From assembly GCF_004011885.1 (NCBI RefSeq), contig NZ_SBEF01000001.1, positions 124,001 to 188,000 on the forward strand: a DNA stretch of 64,000 nt. The letters are read 5' to 3'. This stretch comes from Serratia microhaemolytica. GTDB lineage: Bacteria; Pseudomonadota; Gammaproteobacteria; Enterobacterales; Enterobacteriaceae. How positions within the stretch are numbered: the first letter of the stretch is position 1; each line of letters starts with the position of its first letter. Below the pieces are notes generated by a model that saw only the letters and a list, made by a program, of their open reading frames with translations, did no database searches and had not been told where the DNA came from. The position numbers and the translations under genes were made by a program. Positions 8,503 through 19,143 of this stretch are shown in pieces.

Positions 8503-10734
8503 ATGAAGCGCACTATCTTGGCTCTGGTTGGCCTACTGTCTGGTGGTTTAGCCGTTGCGACTGATCAGTGGCAAGCACTGACCTTCGGTCAATCAACCGA
8601 TCTCAATTTCTCTACCAATGTGCTGCCAAGTAAAGTTGGCGTCAATCGAGTCACACTGAACAACGGAAAGGTATTGCCGATGGGGCAACCTTCCCCGCTC
8701 TCGGCTTCATTTGTCATCGAAAGCCGTGGCGGTAAGCTCGCCAATTCACACGACGGTATCACCTTATTTTATCGCCAGATCCCTGCCGACCACGCTTTCG
8801 TTCTGGAAGCCGACATGACGCTGCTGCAATTCGGCCCAGAAAATGGCAAAACGCCTAATGGCCAAGAAGGCGCTGGTTTATTGGTGCGTGATAGTGTCGG
8901 CCCTGCACGGTTAATGCCGCAGCCGTTGGGGCACGAAGAGTTTCCTCATGCAGCCAACCAGTTATTAAATGCCGCATTGACTACCAACAAAGCCAACGAC
9001 AACGTGATCAACCTGGTCTCAGTGCAACGCGATGGTGTGCTGCAAGCCTGGGGTAATGCCAGGATAGCGATTGAGCGTAAACCTTACCAGCAAGCGATTG
9101 ACTATCGCCAACAACCTTTGCGCTTGAGGCTTGAGCGCAATGCTGCAGGTTATCTGCTCTCTTGGTTTGATCGCTCAGGTAAATTGCAGGCACAACAAAA
9201 AACCGCTGATCGCCCCGGTTTTCTGACCACGCAGGATAGCCAATATGCTTATGTTGGCTTTTTTGCTGCGCGTAACGCAACAGCACAGTTTGATCATGCC
9301 AAACTGACCATCGGCGAAAAAATTGTTAACAACAAATTGGCACCTTCACTGCGTAGCAAGCAACCTATGGCTGAACTGGAGCAATTATCGCCCGAATTTA
9401 GCTTCACGCCACATTATGTGTTGCAACTACGCCCCAATTACGCTGGTCAGATCGTTTACCATACTAAATCGATACCCGCCAAAGCAGGTGAATTTATACA
9501 GCTACCCACTGCACTCACTGCCGGTGTTAACACCTTGACGGTCAGTTATCTTCCCGATGAGGGGCCAAATGCTGGTAACAGGCTAGAGATGACATTTCCG
9601 GTGCAACTGCTCACTGCCACAGTGGCTGACAGCTCAGTGATCTATGCCTCTGCTAACGGCTTAGCCAGTAACCCAGGTACCCTACAGGCACCGGTAGATG
9701 TTGCTACTGCACTGTTGCAACTGCAACCCGGGGGAACCATCTGGCTGGCTGATGGCCAATATCCCGGTTTTAATCTGCCGGCCAGCCAGAGTGGGTTGCC
9801 GCAACAACCGAAACGCTTACAAGCAATCAATCGCCATCAGGTCAGCTTTACTGATACGCCTTCACGGCTAAATGCCAGTTACTGGATCCTGGAAGGGCTG
9901 GTGTTTGATGGCAATCCAGAGGGTTCGCTCACCAGTAACCGCTCAGCTTTTTTGCGCGTTGCCGGTAGTCATAATCGACTGGAGCGTTTGATAGCGCGTA
10001 ATAATGCTGATACCGGCTTCTGGATCAGCGCAAATGGCGTTCATCGCAGTCCCAGCTTATGGCCAGCACATAACTGGGTACTGAACAGTGACTCCTACAA
10101 TAACCGTGATGATTCCGGGATCAATGCTGATGGATTTGCCGCCAAACTCGGTGTTGGCGTCGGCAATCTATTTGATGGCTGTCTGGCACATCACAACGCC
10201 GATGACGGCTGGGATCTGTTCAATAAAATTGAGGATGGTCCGAATCAGCCGGTCACCATTATCAACAGTGTCGCCTATCGCAATGGTTTGCCATTTGGAC
10301 ATAAAGCCCCCCCCGGCACTATTGGTAATGGCTTCAAGTTGGGTGGCGAAGGACAGCCGGTTGCCCACATTATTCATCACAATAAAGCGATCGCCAATAA
10401 TATGGATGGATTTAGCGATAACTTTAATACCGGCTCGTTGCAGTTAACTGATAACCTGGCTATTGATAACGCGAGATACAATTTCATCGTGCGCAATAAC
10501 CCTTACCCGAATAGCACCACCAGGGTTACTTTTCTCGACAATCACTCACTGCGTAGTCAACCACATCAATTGGCTGACTTTTTAGGTCAGCAGGTCAATG
10601 TAATACACTCGCCCTCCTTCACCGACCAGCAACGCGACTTGACAACACAGTGGCAAAGCGGTGTAGCCATGCTGGAATTTAGCCGTGATCAGCAAGGTAA
10701 ATTATTGATAAATAAAAAATCAGATACTGACTAG
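8503..10734 (+). CDS. pelX: Exopolygalacturonate lyase, PelX-like (PL9 family)
   Basis: The 743-residue protein has a signal peptide (residues 1-19, ending VAT) and an N-terminal beta-sandwich-like region. From about residue 390 a right-handed beta-helix follows, recognisable by NSDSYNNRDDSGINADGFAA, GNLFDGCLAHHNADDGWDLF and NGFKLGGEGQPVAH. These are hallmarks of family 9 pectate lyases such as Dickeya PelX, which releases unsaturated digalacturonate from polygalacturonate in the periplasm. The length matches PelX (about 750). GAGGA precedes the ATG at 8503. With the upstream porin it forms an entry-and-trimming module. The intracellular enzymes (kduI, kduD, ogl) are not in this window. Confidence 0.87.
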   Translation: MKRTILALVGLLSGGLAVATDQWQALTFGQSTDLNFSTNVLPSKVGVNRVTLNNGKVLPMGQPSPLSASFVIESRGGKLANSHDGITLFYRQIPADHAFVLEADMTLLQFGPENGKTPNGQEGAGLLVRDSVGPARLMPQPLGHEEFPHAANQLLNAALTTNKANDNVINLVSVQRDGVLQAWGNARIAIERKPYQQAIDYRQQPLRLRLERNAAGYLLSWFDRSGKLQAQQKTADRPGFLTTQDSQYAYVGFFAARNATAQFDHAKLTIGEKIVNNKLAPSLRSKQPMAELEQLSPEFSFTPHYVLQLRPNYAGQIVYHTKSIPAKAGEFIQLPTALTAGVNTLTVSYLPDEGPNAGNRLEMTFPVQLLTATVADSSVIYASANGLASNPGTLQAPVDVATALLQLQPGGTIWLADGQYPGFNLPASQSGLPQQPKRLQAINRHQVSFTDTPSRLNASYWILEGLVFDGNPEGSLTSNRSAFLRVAGSHNRLERLIARNNADTGFWISANGVHRSPSLWPAHNWVLNSDSYNNRDDSGINADGFAAKLGVGVGNLFDGCLAHHNADDGWDLFNKIEDGPNQPVTIINSVAYRNGLPFGHKAPPGTIGNGFKLGGEGQPVAHIIHHNKAIANNMDGFSDNFNTGSLQLTDNLAIDNARYNFIVRNNPYPNSTTRVTFLDNHSLRSQPHQLADFLGQQVNVIHSPSFTDQQRDLTTQWQSGVAMLEFSRDQQGKLLINKKSDTD

Positions 10735-10745
10735 CTAGCGTTAAT

Positions 10746-10770
10746 AACAGACACAGGGACGTGTTCTGTT
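10746..10770 (+). terminator. Hairpin after pelX
   Basis: AACAGACAC pairs with GTGTTCTGTT across a six-base loop, with one bulged base, 12 bases after the pelX stop. No T-run follows, so it is a candidate terminator only. Confidence 0.4.
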
Positions 10771-10931
10771 ACTGTCGGTAAAACACACAATCCCCCGCCC
10801 CGTGCTGCAATTGACTGTTGAAAAAACATCCAGCCCCTTCCCTCAGTTAATGCTGAGACTTGCAATAGTGCGCTCTTCACGGTTCAATAGACTATCATTC
10901 TGCTAAATTTCGCACTCCATGGAACGTTCTG

Positions 10932-12317
10932 ATGCTAAAGATCTTCAATACCCTGAGCCGCCAAAAAGAGACTTTTAAGCCCATCGATGCTAACAACGTG
11001 GGCATGTATGTCTGTGGGGTGACGATTTATGATTTATGCCATATTGGCCACGGTCGTACCTTTGTTGCTTTTGATGTCGTCGCGCGTTACCTGCGCTATC
11101 TTGGCTATTCACTGCGCTATGTGCGCAATATCACCGATGTCGATGACAAGATCATTAAGCGTGCTGCCGAAAATGGTGAAAGCTGCGACCAACTTACCAC
11201 GCGTATGTTGGCAGAAATGCACGCCGATTTTGATGCATTACTGATCGAACGACCAGACGTTGAACCGCGCGCCACACAGCATATTGCTGAAATTATCGCG
11301 CTCACCCAAAACCTGCTTGATCGTGAACATGCTTATGTTGCCAGCAATGGTGATGTGATATTCGCCATCGACAGTGATGCCAATTATGGCCAATTATCGC
11401 GACAAGATCTTGAGCAGTTGCAAGCTGGGGCACGGGTCGAAGTCGATGAGGTAAAGCGCAATCCGCTCGATTTTGTGTTGTGGAAAATGTCCAAACCTGG
11501 TGAGCCAAGTTGGTCATCACCTTGGGGGCCTGGCCGCCCTGGTTGGCATATCGAGTGTTCCGCAATGAACTGCAAACAGTTAGGCACCCATTTCGATATC
11601 CACGGTGGCGGTTCTGATTTGATGTTCCCGCACCATGAGAATGAGATCGCCCAATCCACCTGTGCGCACGACGGCCGTTACGTTAACTACTGGATGCACT
11701 CAGGCATGGTAATGATCGACAAGGAGAAAATGTCAAAATCACTGGATAATTTCTTTACCATTCGTGATGTGCTCAATCACTATGACGCAGAAACTGTGCG
11801 CTACTTTTTGCTGTCGGCTCACTATCGTAGCCAGTTGAACTACAGCGAAGAGAACCTGAAACAGGCTCGTGCTTCATTAGAACGTCTGTACACTGCGCTG
11901 CGCGGCACTGATGCCAATGCACAACCGGCTGGTGGTGAAGCATTTGTTACCCGTTTTCGTGCCGCAATGGATGATGATTTCAACACACCGGAAGCCTATT
12001 CGGTGCTGTTTGATCTGGCGCGCGAAATCAATCGGCTAAAAGCAGATGATCAGGCAGCAGCCAGTCGCCTTGCAGCCGAATTACGCCAGTTGGCAAACGT
12101 GCTCGGTTTGTTGCAACAGTCACCGGAGCAGTTCCTACAGGCCACAATACAGCGTGATCAAAGCGAAGTGGCAGAAATTGAAGCATTGATTAAGCAGCGT
12201 AATGACGCACGTAGCAGCAAAAACTGGCCTCTGGCTGATGCTGCGCGTGAACGGCTTAATCAGATGAATATTGTGCTGGAAGATGGTCCACAAGGCACCA
12301 CTTGGCGACGTAAGTAA
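10932..12317 (+). CDS. cysS: Cysteinyl-tRNA synthetase
   Basis: CysS charges tRNA-Cys in the cytosol. The 461-residue protein shows the class I signatures: the HIGH motif as CHIGHGRTF near residue 36, the KMSKS motif as [10 protein letters not shown], and zinc ligands in [10 protein letters not shown] and [24 protein letters not shown] is typical of bacterial CysS. Length equals the E. coli enzyme (461). It is a single gene with its own 195-base upstream region. Confidence 0.98.
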   Translation: MLKIFNTLSRQKETFKPIDANNVGMYVCGVTIYDLCHIGHGRTFVAFDVVARYLRYLGYSLRYVRNITDVDDKIIKRAAENGESCDQLTTRMLAEMHADFDALLIERPDVEPRATQHIAEIIALTQNLLDREHAYVASNGDVIFAIDSDANYGQLSRQDLEQLQAGARVEVDEVKRNPLDFVLWKMSKPGEPSWSSPWGPGRPGWHIECSAMNCKQLGTHFDIHGGGSDLMFPHHENEIAQSTCAHDGRYVNYWMHSGMVMIDKEKMSKSLDNFFTIRDVLNHYDAETVRYFLLSAHYRSQLNYSEENLKQARASLERLYTALRGTDANAQPAGGEAFVTRFRAAMDDDFNTPEAYSVLFDLAREINRLKADDQAAASRLAAELRQLANVLGLLQQSPEQFLQATIQRDQSEVAEIEALIKQRNDARSSKNWPLADAARERLNQMNIVLEDGPQGTTWRRK

Positions 12318-12383
12318 GCGCTGTCGCGACATCTGCTACCCGTGAGTCGAAGCTGACTTAATCGTTAGCGAAATCTACTCTGG

Positions 12384-12408
12384 CCGCCTTGCTACGCTAG
12401 CAAGGCGG
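12384..12408 (+). terminator. Strong stem-loop after cysS
   Basis: CCGCCTTGCTA and TAGCAAGGCGG form a perfect 11-bp stem with a three-base loop, 67 bases after cysS. The tail TTCAGTTC is only partly T-rich. Confidence 0.7.
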
Positions 12409-12471
12409 TTCAGTTCAGTGCAATTATCCGCGCATTTTTTGTAAGTCACATCAATGGTGAGAGTGTTAATT

Positions 12472-12852
12472 ATGCCGAGTGCATTACTGGCAGTATTTAT
12501 CGGTGGTGGTTTAGGCAGTGTGTTACGTTGGTCACTCAGTTTGAAGCTGAATCCGTTACATCCGCATATTCCGCTCGGTACACTGGCAGTAAATCTGCTC
12601 GGCAGTTTCATCATTGCATTGGTACTGGCACTGATCACACGCCTTGAGCATATCGATCCCTTTTGGCGTTTACTGCTGATCACCGGCTTTTGTGGTGGAC
12701 TGACAACCTTTTCTACCTTTTCACTCGAAGTGGTTCAACTGATCCAGAGTGGGCGCTTTATCTGGGCACTGACTAATGTACTGCTCAATCTGCTCGCTTC
12801 AATCACCATGACGCTGTGCGCGTTTATTGTGGTGAGGGTGTATCTGGATTAA
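12472..12852 (+). CDS. crcB: Fluoride ion channel CrcB/Fluc
   Basis: CrcB is a small dual-topology membrane channel that exports fluoride. The protein has four hydrophobic segments and the family motifs [23 protein letters not shown] and [13 protein letters not shown], the last being the phenylalanine-track and sodium-site region. I favour the ATG at 12472 (126 residues), because E. coli CrcB likewise begins a few residues before LLAVFIGGG. The ATG at 12454 would add six residues. I see no fluoride riboswitch-like structure upstream. Confidence 0.93.
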   Translation: MPSALLAVFIGGGLGSVLRWSLSLKLNPLHPHIPLGTLAVNLLGSFIIALVLALITRLEHIDPFWRLLLITGFCGGLTTFSTFSLEVVQLIQSGRFIWALTNVLLNLLASITMTLCAFIVVRVYLD

Positions 12853-12997
12853 TCCTCTTTGCAGGTATTGCGCTGCCGGTTTGTTCACCCGATTTAGAGA
12901 CAGACAGCGCTCGGAAACCACAAGTGACAGCGAGCATATGCGGATCAGCAACGCTGTCCTGCGCCAAAATAGCGACTAATCCTAATCGGAACGGTGA

Positions 12998-13789
12998 TCA
13001 ATTCATAAACTGTAGATTCAGACCGACGTTGACCTGCCAGCGCGGTTGACCTGGGCCATCGTTGGCGGCTGAACCTTGTCCCTCCACGAAAAAGTTATAC
13101 ATCGTGTTGCCTTGCCGGATCACCTGACCAATACCTAAGCCAAGTGGTACGTTGTAGCTATCATTCTCGAAGTTGTACAGCCAGATCGGTGTTGAACGCA
13201 GATAAGTTCCACCACCTAGCTGATAGAACATGAAAGGCTGGAAAGTAGCCGCATTGACATCATCACGTTCATCTTTACCGGCAAAACTGTGCTGCCAACC
13301 GGCCAGATAACCATATTGGAACCTAGGTGATGTCGCATCAAAAAAAACCCCGACTAATCCCGCAGACCATTTTTCCGTTCCCAACGCATTATCGCTCGCA
13401 GTGGGTAAGGTGAATTGTGGCCCAAAACCGAAACTCATGGTTGGGCTGTTAGTATCAATCAGCCAAGCAGCAAACAGATTGATATCACCCAGCCCAGTTT
13501 TGCGTCCGCCATTCGGTGGTGTCGGTAATGTATTGATTGGCAAAGATGCTCGTAGTAACCAGTTACTCTCTCCCAGTGAAAATGGTTGTGCGTAGCGGAA
13601 CCAGAACTGATTGCCGCTTTTATCGCTAGCACTGATATCACCAAGGTAGAAGTTTTGCATACTCAGCGCACGCATATTGGCTAGCGGGTTGTTAGCCTGC
13701 CCGGCTTGCGCGGGTAGTGGTTCATCTGCACTGGCGGCAGAAGCCAGTGATAGTAGGAAAAAACAGGCTAACTTATTGATATTTTTCAT
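12998..13789 (-). CDS. Outer-membrane beta-barrel protein (Phenol_MetA_deg/transporter type)
   Basis: The 263-residue product has a clear signal peptide (ending ASA-DE) and alternating aromatic beta-strands such as [32 protein letters not shown] and [11 protein letters not shown]. These resemble the putative MetA-pathway phenol-degradation outer-membrane family, often annotated as transporter or neuromedin U. The specific substrate is unknown. GGAG lies seven bases before its ATG. It stands divergent to yfcZ, which is exactly where E. coli has the fatty-acid porin gene fadL. It is about 60 percent of FadL's length and lacks recognisable FadL sequence, so it is a replacement rather than a relic. 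Confidence 0.7.
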   Translation of the reverse strand: MKNINKLACFFLLSLASAASADEPLPAQAGQANNPLANMRALSMQNFYLGDISASDKSGNQFWFRYAQPFSLGESNWLLRASLPINTLPTPPNGGRKTGLGDINLFAAWLIDTNSPTMSFGFGPQFTLPTASDNALGTEKWSAGLVGVFFDATSPRFQYGYLAGWQHSFAGKDERDDVNAATFQPFMFYQLGGGTYLRSTPIWLYNFENDSYNVPLGLGIGQVIRQGNTMYNFFVEGQGSAANDGPGQPRWQVNVGLNLQFMN

Positions 13790-14296
13790 TACTATACTCC
13801 AGAAGTTAAGTCGAGCGTCGTAGTGGCACCACGTAATATCATCATCATGACTGGACTGATTTCACCGCAGTCAGCGTGCGCGATACCAACACGATCTTGC
13901 CCTAGTGAAGGAGAATACCACCCCGTTCGCATGGCGATTGCTGGTACGTAACAGACAACGTAACGGGGTCGTAGCTATGAAAAAACTAGTAGAACTTTGC
14001 CAACTTGTCGATCTAGGTCAGGCAACTTGTCGCTATTGCTAGTCTGACGCTTGCATCTTAGATAACGACGGGTATAGTTGCGCCAGAGTCAATGATAAGC
14101 GCTTATTCCAGTAGGGTGATTGACTTGCCATGGTGTCGCTGGCGCGAGCTCGAAATCCGCACGGAGTCGCTGTACGCTGCGGTTTCTGCACACTGCCTGT
14201 GTCCATAACTGTCCACACTGGCGTTGTCAATCACGCCGACTGGGGTAGGCTCTGCGTTGGCTGGATCCAGCCATAGCCTATGAGGAGATTTGAATC
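13790..14296. other. Intergenic region between the beta-barrel gene and yfcZ
   Basis: About 500 bases with no convincing gene. Visible items are a short stem GTGGCACCAC near 13823, a 7-bp inverted repeat CCCCGTT (13921) / AACGGGG (13962), and a 21-codon frame at 13977 that looks incidental. It must hold the promoters of the two divergent genes. I could not recognise any fadL remnant. Confidence 0.5.
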
Positions 14297-14593
14297 ATGT
14301 CAGATGCGATCAATAAGTGTAATGCACAAGAAACAGCCGCCTGCTGCTGTGTCGATGTTGGCACTATCATGGATAATACCGATTGTACTGCCAGTTACCG
14401 TCAAGTTTTTGCCAATCGACAACAAGCAGAACAAGCTTTAGCTGCACTGACAGAGAAAGCACGTAGTGTTGAATCAGAGCCTTGCCAAATTAATAGCAGC
14501 ATCATGCCTCTCGCTGAAGGAACTGAGCTGCAGGCTGATTTCACTTTTGCTTGTCAGGCTGAAACACTTATTTTTCAATTGGCCTTGCGTTAA
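14297..14593 (+). CDS. yfcZ: YfcZ/YiiS family protein (DUF406)
   Basis: The 98-residue protein matches E. coli YfcZ along its length: CCCVDVGTIMDNTDCTASY, VFANRQQAEQALAALTEKAR and ESEPCQI are nearly identical. The function of the family is unknown. The cysteine-rich N-terminus (CCC) is characteristic. GAGGAG precedes the ATG. In E. coli yfcZ is followed by fadI and fadJ before sixA; here sixA follows after 131 bases. Confidence 0.93.
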   Translation: MSDAINKCNAQETAACCCVDVGTIMDNTDCTASYRQVFANRQQAEQALAALTEKARSVESEPCQINSSIMPLAEGTELQADFTFACQAETLIFQLALR

Positions 14594-14724
14594 ATCTGTC
14601 CGATTGTCGATTAATGCATCATGCAATACGCTCTGTCGGCTAAGGTGGAGATGCTGGGCGTAACCCGCTATCCACCTTGGCAGCTAAGGGCGTTGCATTG
14701 TCGATCCAACAACAATGGTGCTAT

Positions 14725-15198
14725 ATGCAAGTTTTGATTATGCGGCACGGCGAAGCCATGCTGAATGCTGCCAGTGATGCACTGAGGGCATTGACAGCCA
14801 ATGGCCGTGAAACATCACGTCACATGGCACAATGGTTAAATCAGCAAAATGTGCAGATCGACCATATCCTAGTTAGTCCTTATCTACGAGCCAGACAAAC
14901 CTTAGAAGCAATGCGTGAGGCGTTAACGCTAACACTGAATGAAGAGGTGCTGCCTGAGTTAACACCGAATGGTGAAGCTGAGTGGGTCAGCGATTATCTA
15001 CAGCGACTACAACAACAAGGCGTGCGTTGTGTGCTGTTGGTCTCACACCTACCATTGGTTGGCTATTTAGTGGCAGAACTCTGCCCAGCGGAAGCTCCGC
15101 CGATGTTCGCTCCCGCCGAGATTGCCGCCGTTGAGTTACCAACCGAGGGGTATGGAAGGCTGCTTTGGCAACTTAACCCAGCCAAACTTCCCCGCTAA
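14725..15198 (+). CDS. sixA: Phosphohistidine phosphatase SixA
   Basis: SixA removes phosphate from histidine residues of phosphotransfer proteins such as ArcB and nitrogen-PTS components. The 157-residue product starts MQVLIMRHGEAML, with the RHG catalytic motif of the histidine phosphatase superfamily. It contains LVSPYLRARQTLE and LVSHLPLVGYLVAELCP as in E. coli. I chose the ATG at 14725 because it aligns with the E. coli start; an in-frame start at 14677 would add 16 unrelated codons. The usual fadIJ genes between yfcZ and sixA are absent. Confidence 0.95.
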   Translation: MQVLIMRHGEAMLNAASDALRALTANGRETSRHMAQWLNQQNVQIDHILVSPYLRARQTLEAMREALTLTLNEEVLPELTPNGEAEWVSDYLQRLQQQGVRCVLLVSHLPLVGYLVAELCPAEAPPMFAPAEIAAVELPTEGYGRLLWQLNPAKLPR

Positions 15199-15319
15199 GC
15201 ACATCGATAGGGCGAGCTTGGCGACTGCCGTTTGGCTGCGATAACGCGCTCGCAGGCGATGGTACTGCTGTTAGCAGCGATTGAACGATTGCCAGTCTCG
15301 TCTAGCAGCAGGCAGGAGG

Positions 15320-15850
15320 TTATTCGCTGAGTTCAACCAGTATCAGCAGCGCAGCACTGCCGCCCCATTGCTTTGGAGCCTGATGAAAAGCCAGCACATC
15401 CGGATGTTGCGCCAACCACAATGGCGTCTGCTGTTTCAGTACATGTTTTCCATGCCCATGCATCACGCAAGCACAATGTACATGTTCACGTTTACAGGCT
15501 GCTAACAATGCGCCCAGCTCCTGCTTCGCCTGCAATTGTGTTAAACCATGCAGATCAAGAAACAGCTCTGGCTGGTAATCACCACGCCGTAACTTCTTCA
15601 GTTCATAGTGGCTGTAGTCCGCGCGAACATAGCGGCTGGGGCCATCATCACTCAACTGCGGCTGAAATTCATCCGAAAAATAGAAGCTGGCATCACTCTG
15701 CTCCTGTAACAACCGCTGTGGTGGTATCCTCGGCGTTTTTACCGCCGGCACAGGGACAATGGTGTCTTGCCGCAGTGGCTTCGCACCGGCAATCGTCTCT
15801 CTAAAGAGCAATAACTCTTCGTTGCTCAATGACAGCTTCTTTTGCATCAT
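15320..15850 (-). CDS. smrB: Ribosome-rescue endonuclease SmrB
   Basis: SmrB cleaves mRNA at collided ribosomes to start rescue. The 176-residue protein has the N-terminal ribosome-binding region and the SMR domain with its signature motifs [18 protein letters not shown] and [17 protein letters not shown]. The His/Asp of DLHG and the HGHGKH motif are active-site elements. The sequence follows E. coli SmrB closely, except for a shorter C-terminus. Two consecutive ATGs (15850 and 15847) are possible starts. It is divergent from prmB, as in E. coli. Confidence 0.95.
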   Translation of the reverse strand: MMQKKLSLSNEELLLFRETIAGAKPLRQDTIVPVPAVKTPRIPPQRLLQEQSDASFYFSDEFQPQLSDDGPSRYVRADYSHYELKKLRRGDYQPELFLDLHGLTQLQAKQELGALLAACKREHVHCACVMHGHGKHVLKQQTPLWLAQHPDVLAFHQAPKQWGGSAALLILVELSE

Positions 15851-16102
15851 AAACCCAGGTAAACAGTTTCAGGACGCCTAGTTTACCCTGCTATTGGTGA
15901 CTGTCGATGTAAAAATGGTGCGGATAGTACCTTAGTGCGGGTGATTGCTGCTGATTTGTTGTCGGCTTCATGGCAAACTAACCGTTCGTTTGTCGGAGCA
16001 GCAAGAGCAATAAGCACGCTTGAGTCAACCGCTGTTGATTCTGTATTCCCCTGTTTTTGCCCTGCTCCACTTGTCAAATTATCGTGCCCGTGGGAGAGCA
16101 AA

Positions 16103-17044
16103 TTGGACAAAATTTTCGTTGAAGAAGCCGTTGAGGCGGTCAATGAGCTACATACCATTGCAGATATATTGCGCTGGACAGTCAGTCGCTTTAGTGCAGC
16201 CAATATCTATTATGGACATGGAACTGATAATCCTTGGGATGAAGCGCTGCAACTGGTGTTACCCAGCCTCTCTCTTCCACTTGATTTGCCCAGCACTATG
16301 CACAACGCGCGACTGGTTCACAGTGAACGGCAGCGTATCGTCGAACGGGTGATCCGCCGAGTCAACGAGCGGGTACCTGTGGCTTATCTGACCAACAAGG
16401 CCTGGTTCTGTGGTTTGGAATTCTATGTCGATGAGCGTGTACTGGTTCCGCGTTCACCGATCGGTGAGTTGATCCTACAAAATTTCAGCAACCAGTTAAC
16501 TCAGCCGCCGCAGCATATTCTGGATATGTGTACCGGTAGCGGTTGTATTGCGATTGCCTGTGCCGAGGCCTTCCCTGACGTACCGGTTGATGCGGTTGAC
16601 ATCTCAAATGATGTGCTGACCGTTACAGAGCAAAATATTCAGGCACATGGTGTTGAACAACAAGTCACGCCGATCCGTTCTGATCTGTTCCGTGATCTGC
16701 CGCCAATTACTTATGATTTGATCATCAGCAATCCGCCTTATGTTGATGCAGAAGATATGGCTGACTTACCAAAAGAGTTCTGTTTTGAACCCGAGTTGGC
16801 TCTCGCCGCAGGCAGTGATGGTTTGAAGCTAGTTCGCCGTATACTGGCTTGTGCGCCAGATTATCTCAGTGATAATGGCGTGCTGATTTGTGAAGTAGGC
16901 AATAGCATGGTTCATCTGATTGAGCATTATCCCGACATCCCGTTTACTTGGCTCGAATTTGCCAATGGCGGCGATGGCGTGTTTATGCTAACTCGGCAAC
17001 AGTTGCTGGACTGTAAGCAGCACTTTAGCCTTTACCGTAGCTAG
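16103..17044 (+). CDS. prmB: Ribosomal protein uL3 glutamine methyltransferase
   Basis: PrmB N5-methylates a glutamine of ribosomal protein uL3. The 313-residue product has an N-terminal helical domain ([20 protein letters not shown]) and a Rossmann methyltransferase domain. That domain contains the SAM motif [19 protein letters not shown] and the substrate-amide motif NPPY. The start is TTG at 16103, six bases after GGGAG, and agrees with the E. coli N-terminus (MDKIFV). The frame stays open upstream to 15935, but those codons do not resemble PrmB. It precedes aroC by about 80 bases. Confidence 0.95.
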   Translation: MDKIFVEEAVEAVNELHTIADILRWTVSRFSAANIYYGHGTDNPWDEALQLVLPSLSLPLDLPSTMHNARLVHSERQRIVERVIRRVNERVPVAYLTNKAWFCGLEFYVDERVLVPRSPIGELILQNFSNQLTQPPQHILDMCTGSGCIAIACAEAFPDVPVDAVDISNDVLTVTEQNIQAHGVEQQVTPIRSDLFRDLPPITYDLIISNPPYVDAEDMADLPKEFCFEPELALAAGSDGLKLVRRILACAPDYLSDNGVLICEVGNSMVHLIEHYPDIPFTWLEFANGGDGVFMLTRQQLLDCKQHFSLYRS

Positions 17045-17125
17045 CGTGCAGCCAGTCGCTAGGACCTGATGCAATTAACAACCTACAGTAAAAACAACCG
17101 ACAGTAAAAACAGTAAGGAGCCGTG

Positions 17126-18208
17126 ATGGCAGGAAACAGTATTGGGCAGTTTTTCCGAGTCACCACCTTTGGTGAATCTCACGGTGTGGCGCTAGGCTGT
17201 ATTGTCGATGGTGTTCCTCCGGGCATCGCATTAACCGAGGCCGATATCCAACATGATCTTGATCGCCGCCGCCCTGGAACCTCACGCTATACCACCCAAC
17301 GGCGCGAACCTGACCAGGTAAAAATTCTCTCTGGTGTATTTGATGGTGTAACCACCGGCACCAGCATCGGCCTGTTGATTGAAAATACCGACCAGCGTTC
17401 GCAAGATTACAGTGCGATCAAAGATCTGTTTCGCCCAGGTCATGCCGATTACACCTACCAGCAAAAATATGGCATTCGTGACTATCGCGGCGGCGGCCGC
17501 TCCTCTGCGCGCGAAACTGCAATGCGCGTTGCTGCTGGTGCGATCGCAAAAAAATATCTGGCACAGCAATATCAGGTGGTGATTCGTGGCTATCTGGCAC
17601 AGATGGGCGACATCAATTGTGAACTGAAAGATTGGCAACAGGTGGAGCAGAACCCGTTCTTTTGCCCAGATGCCGATCAGCTCGAACGCTTGGATCAGTT
17701 GATGCGCACGCTGAAAAAGGAGGGAGATTCGATCGGTGCCAAGGTGACCGTCATAGCAGAAAATGTGCCTGCTGGACTAGGTGAGCCGGTATTTGATCGG
17801 TTAGATGCCGATCTGGCACACGCGTTAATGAGCATCAATGCGGTAAAAGGAGTGGAAATTGGCGATGGCTTTGCGGTGGTAAATAAACGTGGTAGCGAAA
17901 ACCGTGATGAAATAACACCTGAAGGTTTTCTGACCAATCATGCCGGCGGCATTTTAGGTGGCATTAGCAGCAGTCAGCCGATCATCGCCCATTTGGCACT
18001 GAAACCAACGTCGAGCATCATGGTGCCAGGGAGAACCATCAACAGCCAAGGGGAAGCCATTGAGATGGTGACGCGTGGTCGTCATGATCCCTGTGTCGGT
18101 ATCCGTGCAGTACCGATCGCGGAAGCAATGATGGCGATAGTTTTGCTCGATCACCTGCTGCGCCAGCGCGCACAAAATGGTGATCCCGTGCGTTCTACAG
18201 CGTATTAA
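17126..18208 (+). CDS. aroC: Chorismate synthase
   Basis: AroC makes chorismate from EPSP, the last shared step of aromatic amino-acid synthesis, using reduced FMN. The 360-residue protein carries the family signatures [36 protein letters not shown] and [18 protein letters not shown]. The ATG at 17126 matches the E. coli start (MAGN), with AAGGAG upstream; the GTG one codon earlier is not needed. mepA follows after 16 bases, so the two are probably co-transcribed. Confidence 0.98.
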   Translation: MAGNSIGQFFRVTTFGESHGVALGCIVDGVPPGIALTEADIQHDLDRRRPGTSRYTTQRREPDQVKILSGVFDGVTTGTSIGLLIENTDQRSQDYSAIKDLFRPGHADYTYQQKYGIRDYRGGGRSSARETAMRVAAGAIAKKYLAQQYQVVIRGYLAQMGDINCELKDWQQVEQNPFFCPDADQLERLDQLMRTLKKEGDSIGAKVTVIAENVPAGLGEPVFDRLDADLAHALMSINAVKGVEIGDGFAVVNKRGSENRDEITPEGFLTNHAGGILGGISSSQPIIAHLALKPTSSIMVPGRTINSQGEAIEMVTRGRHDPCVGIRAVPIAEAMMAIVLLDHLLRQRAQNGDPVRSTAY

Positions 18209-18224
18209 CGAGAATCTGAACATA

Positions 18225-19052
18225 ATGAAAAAATGGCTACTAGGCTCTGCGGCTTTGATGATCTCAAGCTCTCTCTTTGCCTCGACTCCCTGGCAACAAA
18301 TTGAGCACCCGATCAAGGGAGCACCGAAAGCAATCGGCAGTTTCTCCAACGGTTGTGTTATTGGCGCGCACACCTTACCGTTGCATTCAGCACACTATCA
18401 GGTGATGCGCCCAGATCAGCGCCGTTACTTTGGTCACCCGGATCTGCTGGCATTTATCAAACGCTTTACCAAACAGGCTAACCAGCAGGCATTGGGCACC
18501 GTGTTGATTGGCGATCTGGCCATGCCTGCCGGTGGGCGTTTTAGTAGTGGCCACGCTAGCCACCAATCTGGGCTAGATGTCGATATCTGGCTCCAACTAC
18601 CGAAGCAGCGCTGGACTGAACAGCAACTGCTTAAACCACAGCCGATTGATCTGGTCTCTGCCGATGGTAAGAAGGTACAGCCACAACTCTGGCAACCACA
18701 GATCGGCACGTTGATCAAATTGGCTGCACAGGACAGTAAAGTGACGCGCATTTTTGTCCACCCCGCGATCAAGCAGCAGCTATGCCAGGAAGCTGGCAGC
18801 GATCGCAACTGGCTGCATAAAGTACGCCCTTGGTTTGGTCATCGTGCCCATATGCATGTCCGTCTAAGCTGTCCGGCAGGCAGCCATGAGTGTATTGAAC
18901 AACCCGCACCACCCAATGGTGATGGTTGTGGCAGTGAGTTGGCCAGTTGGTTTGAAACCCCGCAACCAAATGCAAACCCGGTTAACACTCCGCCACCAGC
19001 ACCACCCGCAGCTTGTCAAGCGGTGTTAGATCGCCATTTCACCAATCGCTAA
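18225..19052 (+). CDS. mepA: Penicillin-insensitive murein endopeptidase
   Basis: MepA is a periplasmic zinc (LAS-type) endopeptidase that cuts D-Ala-mDAP crosslinks in peptidoglycan. The 275-residue product has a signal peptide (ending LFA-ST), the metal-binding segments [16 protein letters not shown] and [15 protein letters not shown], and a proline-rich stretch near the C-terminus before a final Cys-containing tail. Length equals E. coli MepA. The ATG at 18225 gives a proper signal peptide; an in-frame start at 18177 lies inside aroC. Confidence 0.95.
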   Translation: MKKWLLGSAALMISSSLFASTPWQQIEHPIKGAPKAIGSFSNGCVIGAHTLPLHSAHYQVMRPDQRRYFGHPDLLAFIKRFTKQANQQALGTVLIGDLAMPAGGRFSSGHASHQSGLDVDIWLQLPKQRWTEQQLLKPQPIDLVSADGKKVQPQLWQPQIGTLIKLAAQDSKVTRIFVHPAIKQQLCQEAGSDRNWLHKVRPWFGHRAHMHVRLSCPAGSHECIEQPAPPNGDGCGSELASWFETPQPNANPVNTPPPAPPAACQAVLDRHFTNR

Positions 19053-19086
19053 TACGTTGTTATCGAAACAGTTAAGTGGACTGGAC

Positions 19087-19112
19087 TGACCGGTGTGGAT
19101 CAACACCGGTCA
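19087..19112 (+). terminator. Stem-loop after mepA
   Basis: TGACCGGTGT and ACACCGGTCA form a perfect 10-bp stem with loop GGATCA, 34 bases after mepA. The tail CCCTTGCTT is weakly T-rich. It probably ends the aroC-mepA transcript. Confidence 0.65.
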
Positions 19113-19143
19113 CCCTTGCTTATAACCTGTAGGCTAATAATTT

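Noticed and set aside
12409-12471. Possible fluoride riboswitch before crcB
   Set aside because: I could not find the conserved crcB-motif core or its pseudoknot arrangement in the leader.
13977-14042. 21-codon frame with several Cys residues upstream of yfcZ
   Set aside because: Too short and without a clear ribosome site; no reason to call it a leader peptide.
15935-16102. In-frame upstream extension of prmB
   Set aside because: The 56 extra codons do not resemble PrmB, and a ribosome site with a TTG start at 16103 matches the known N-terminus.
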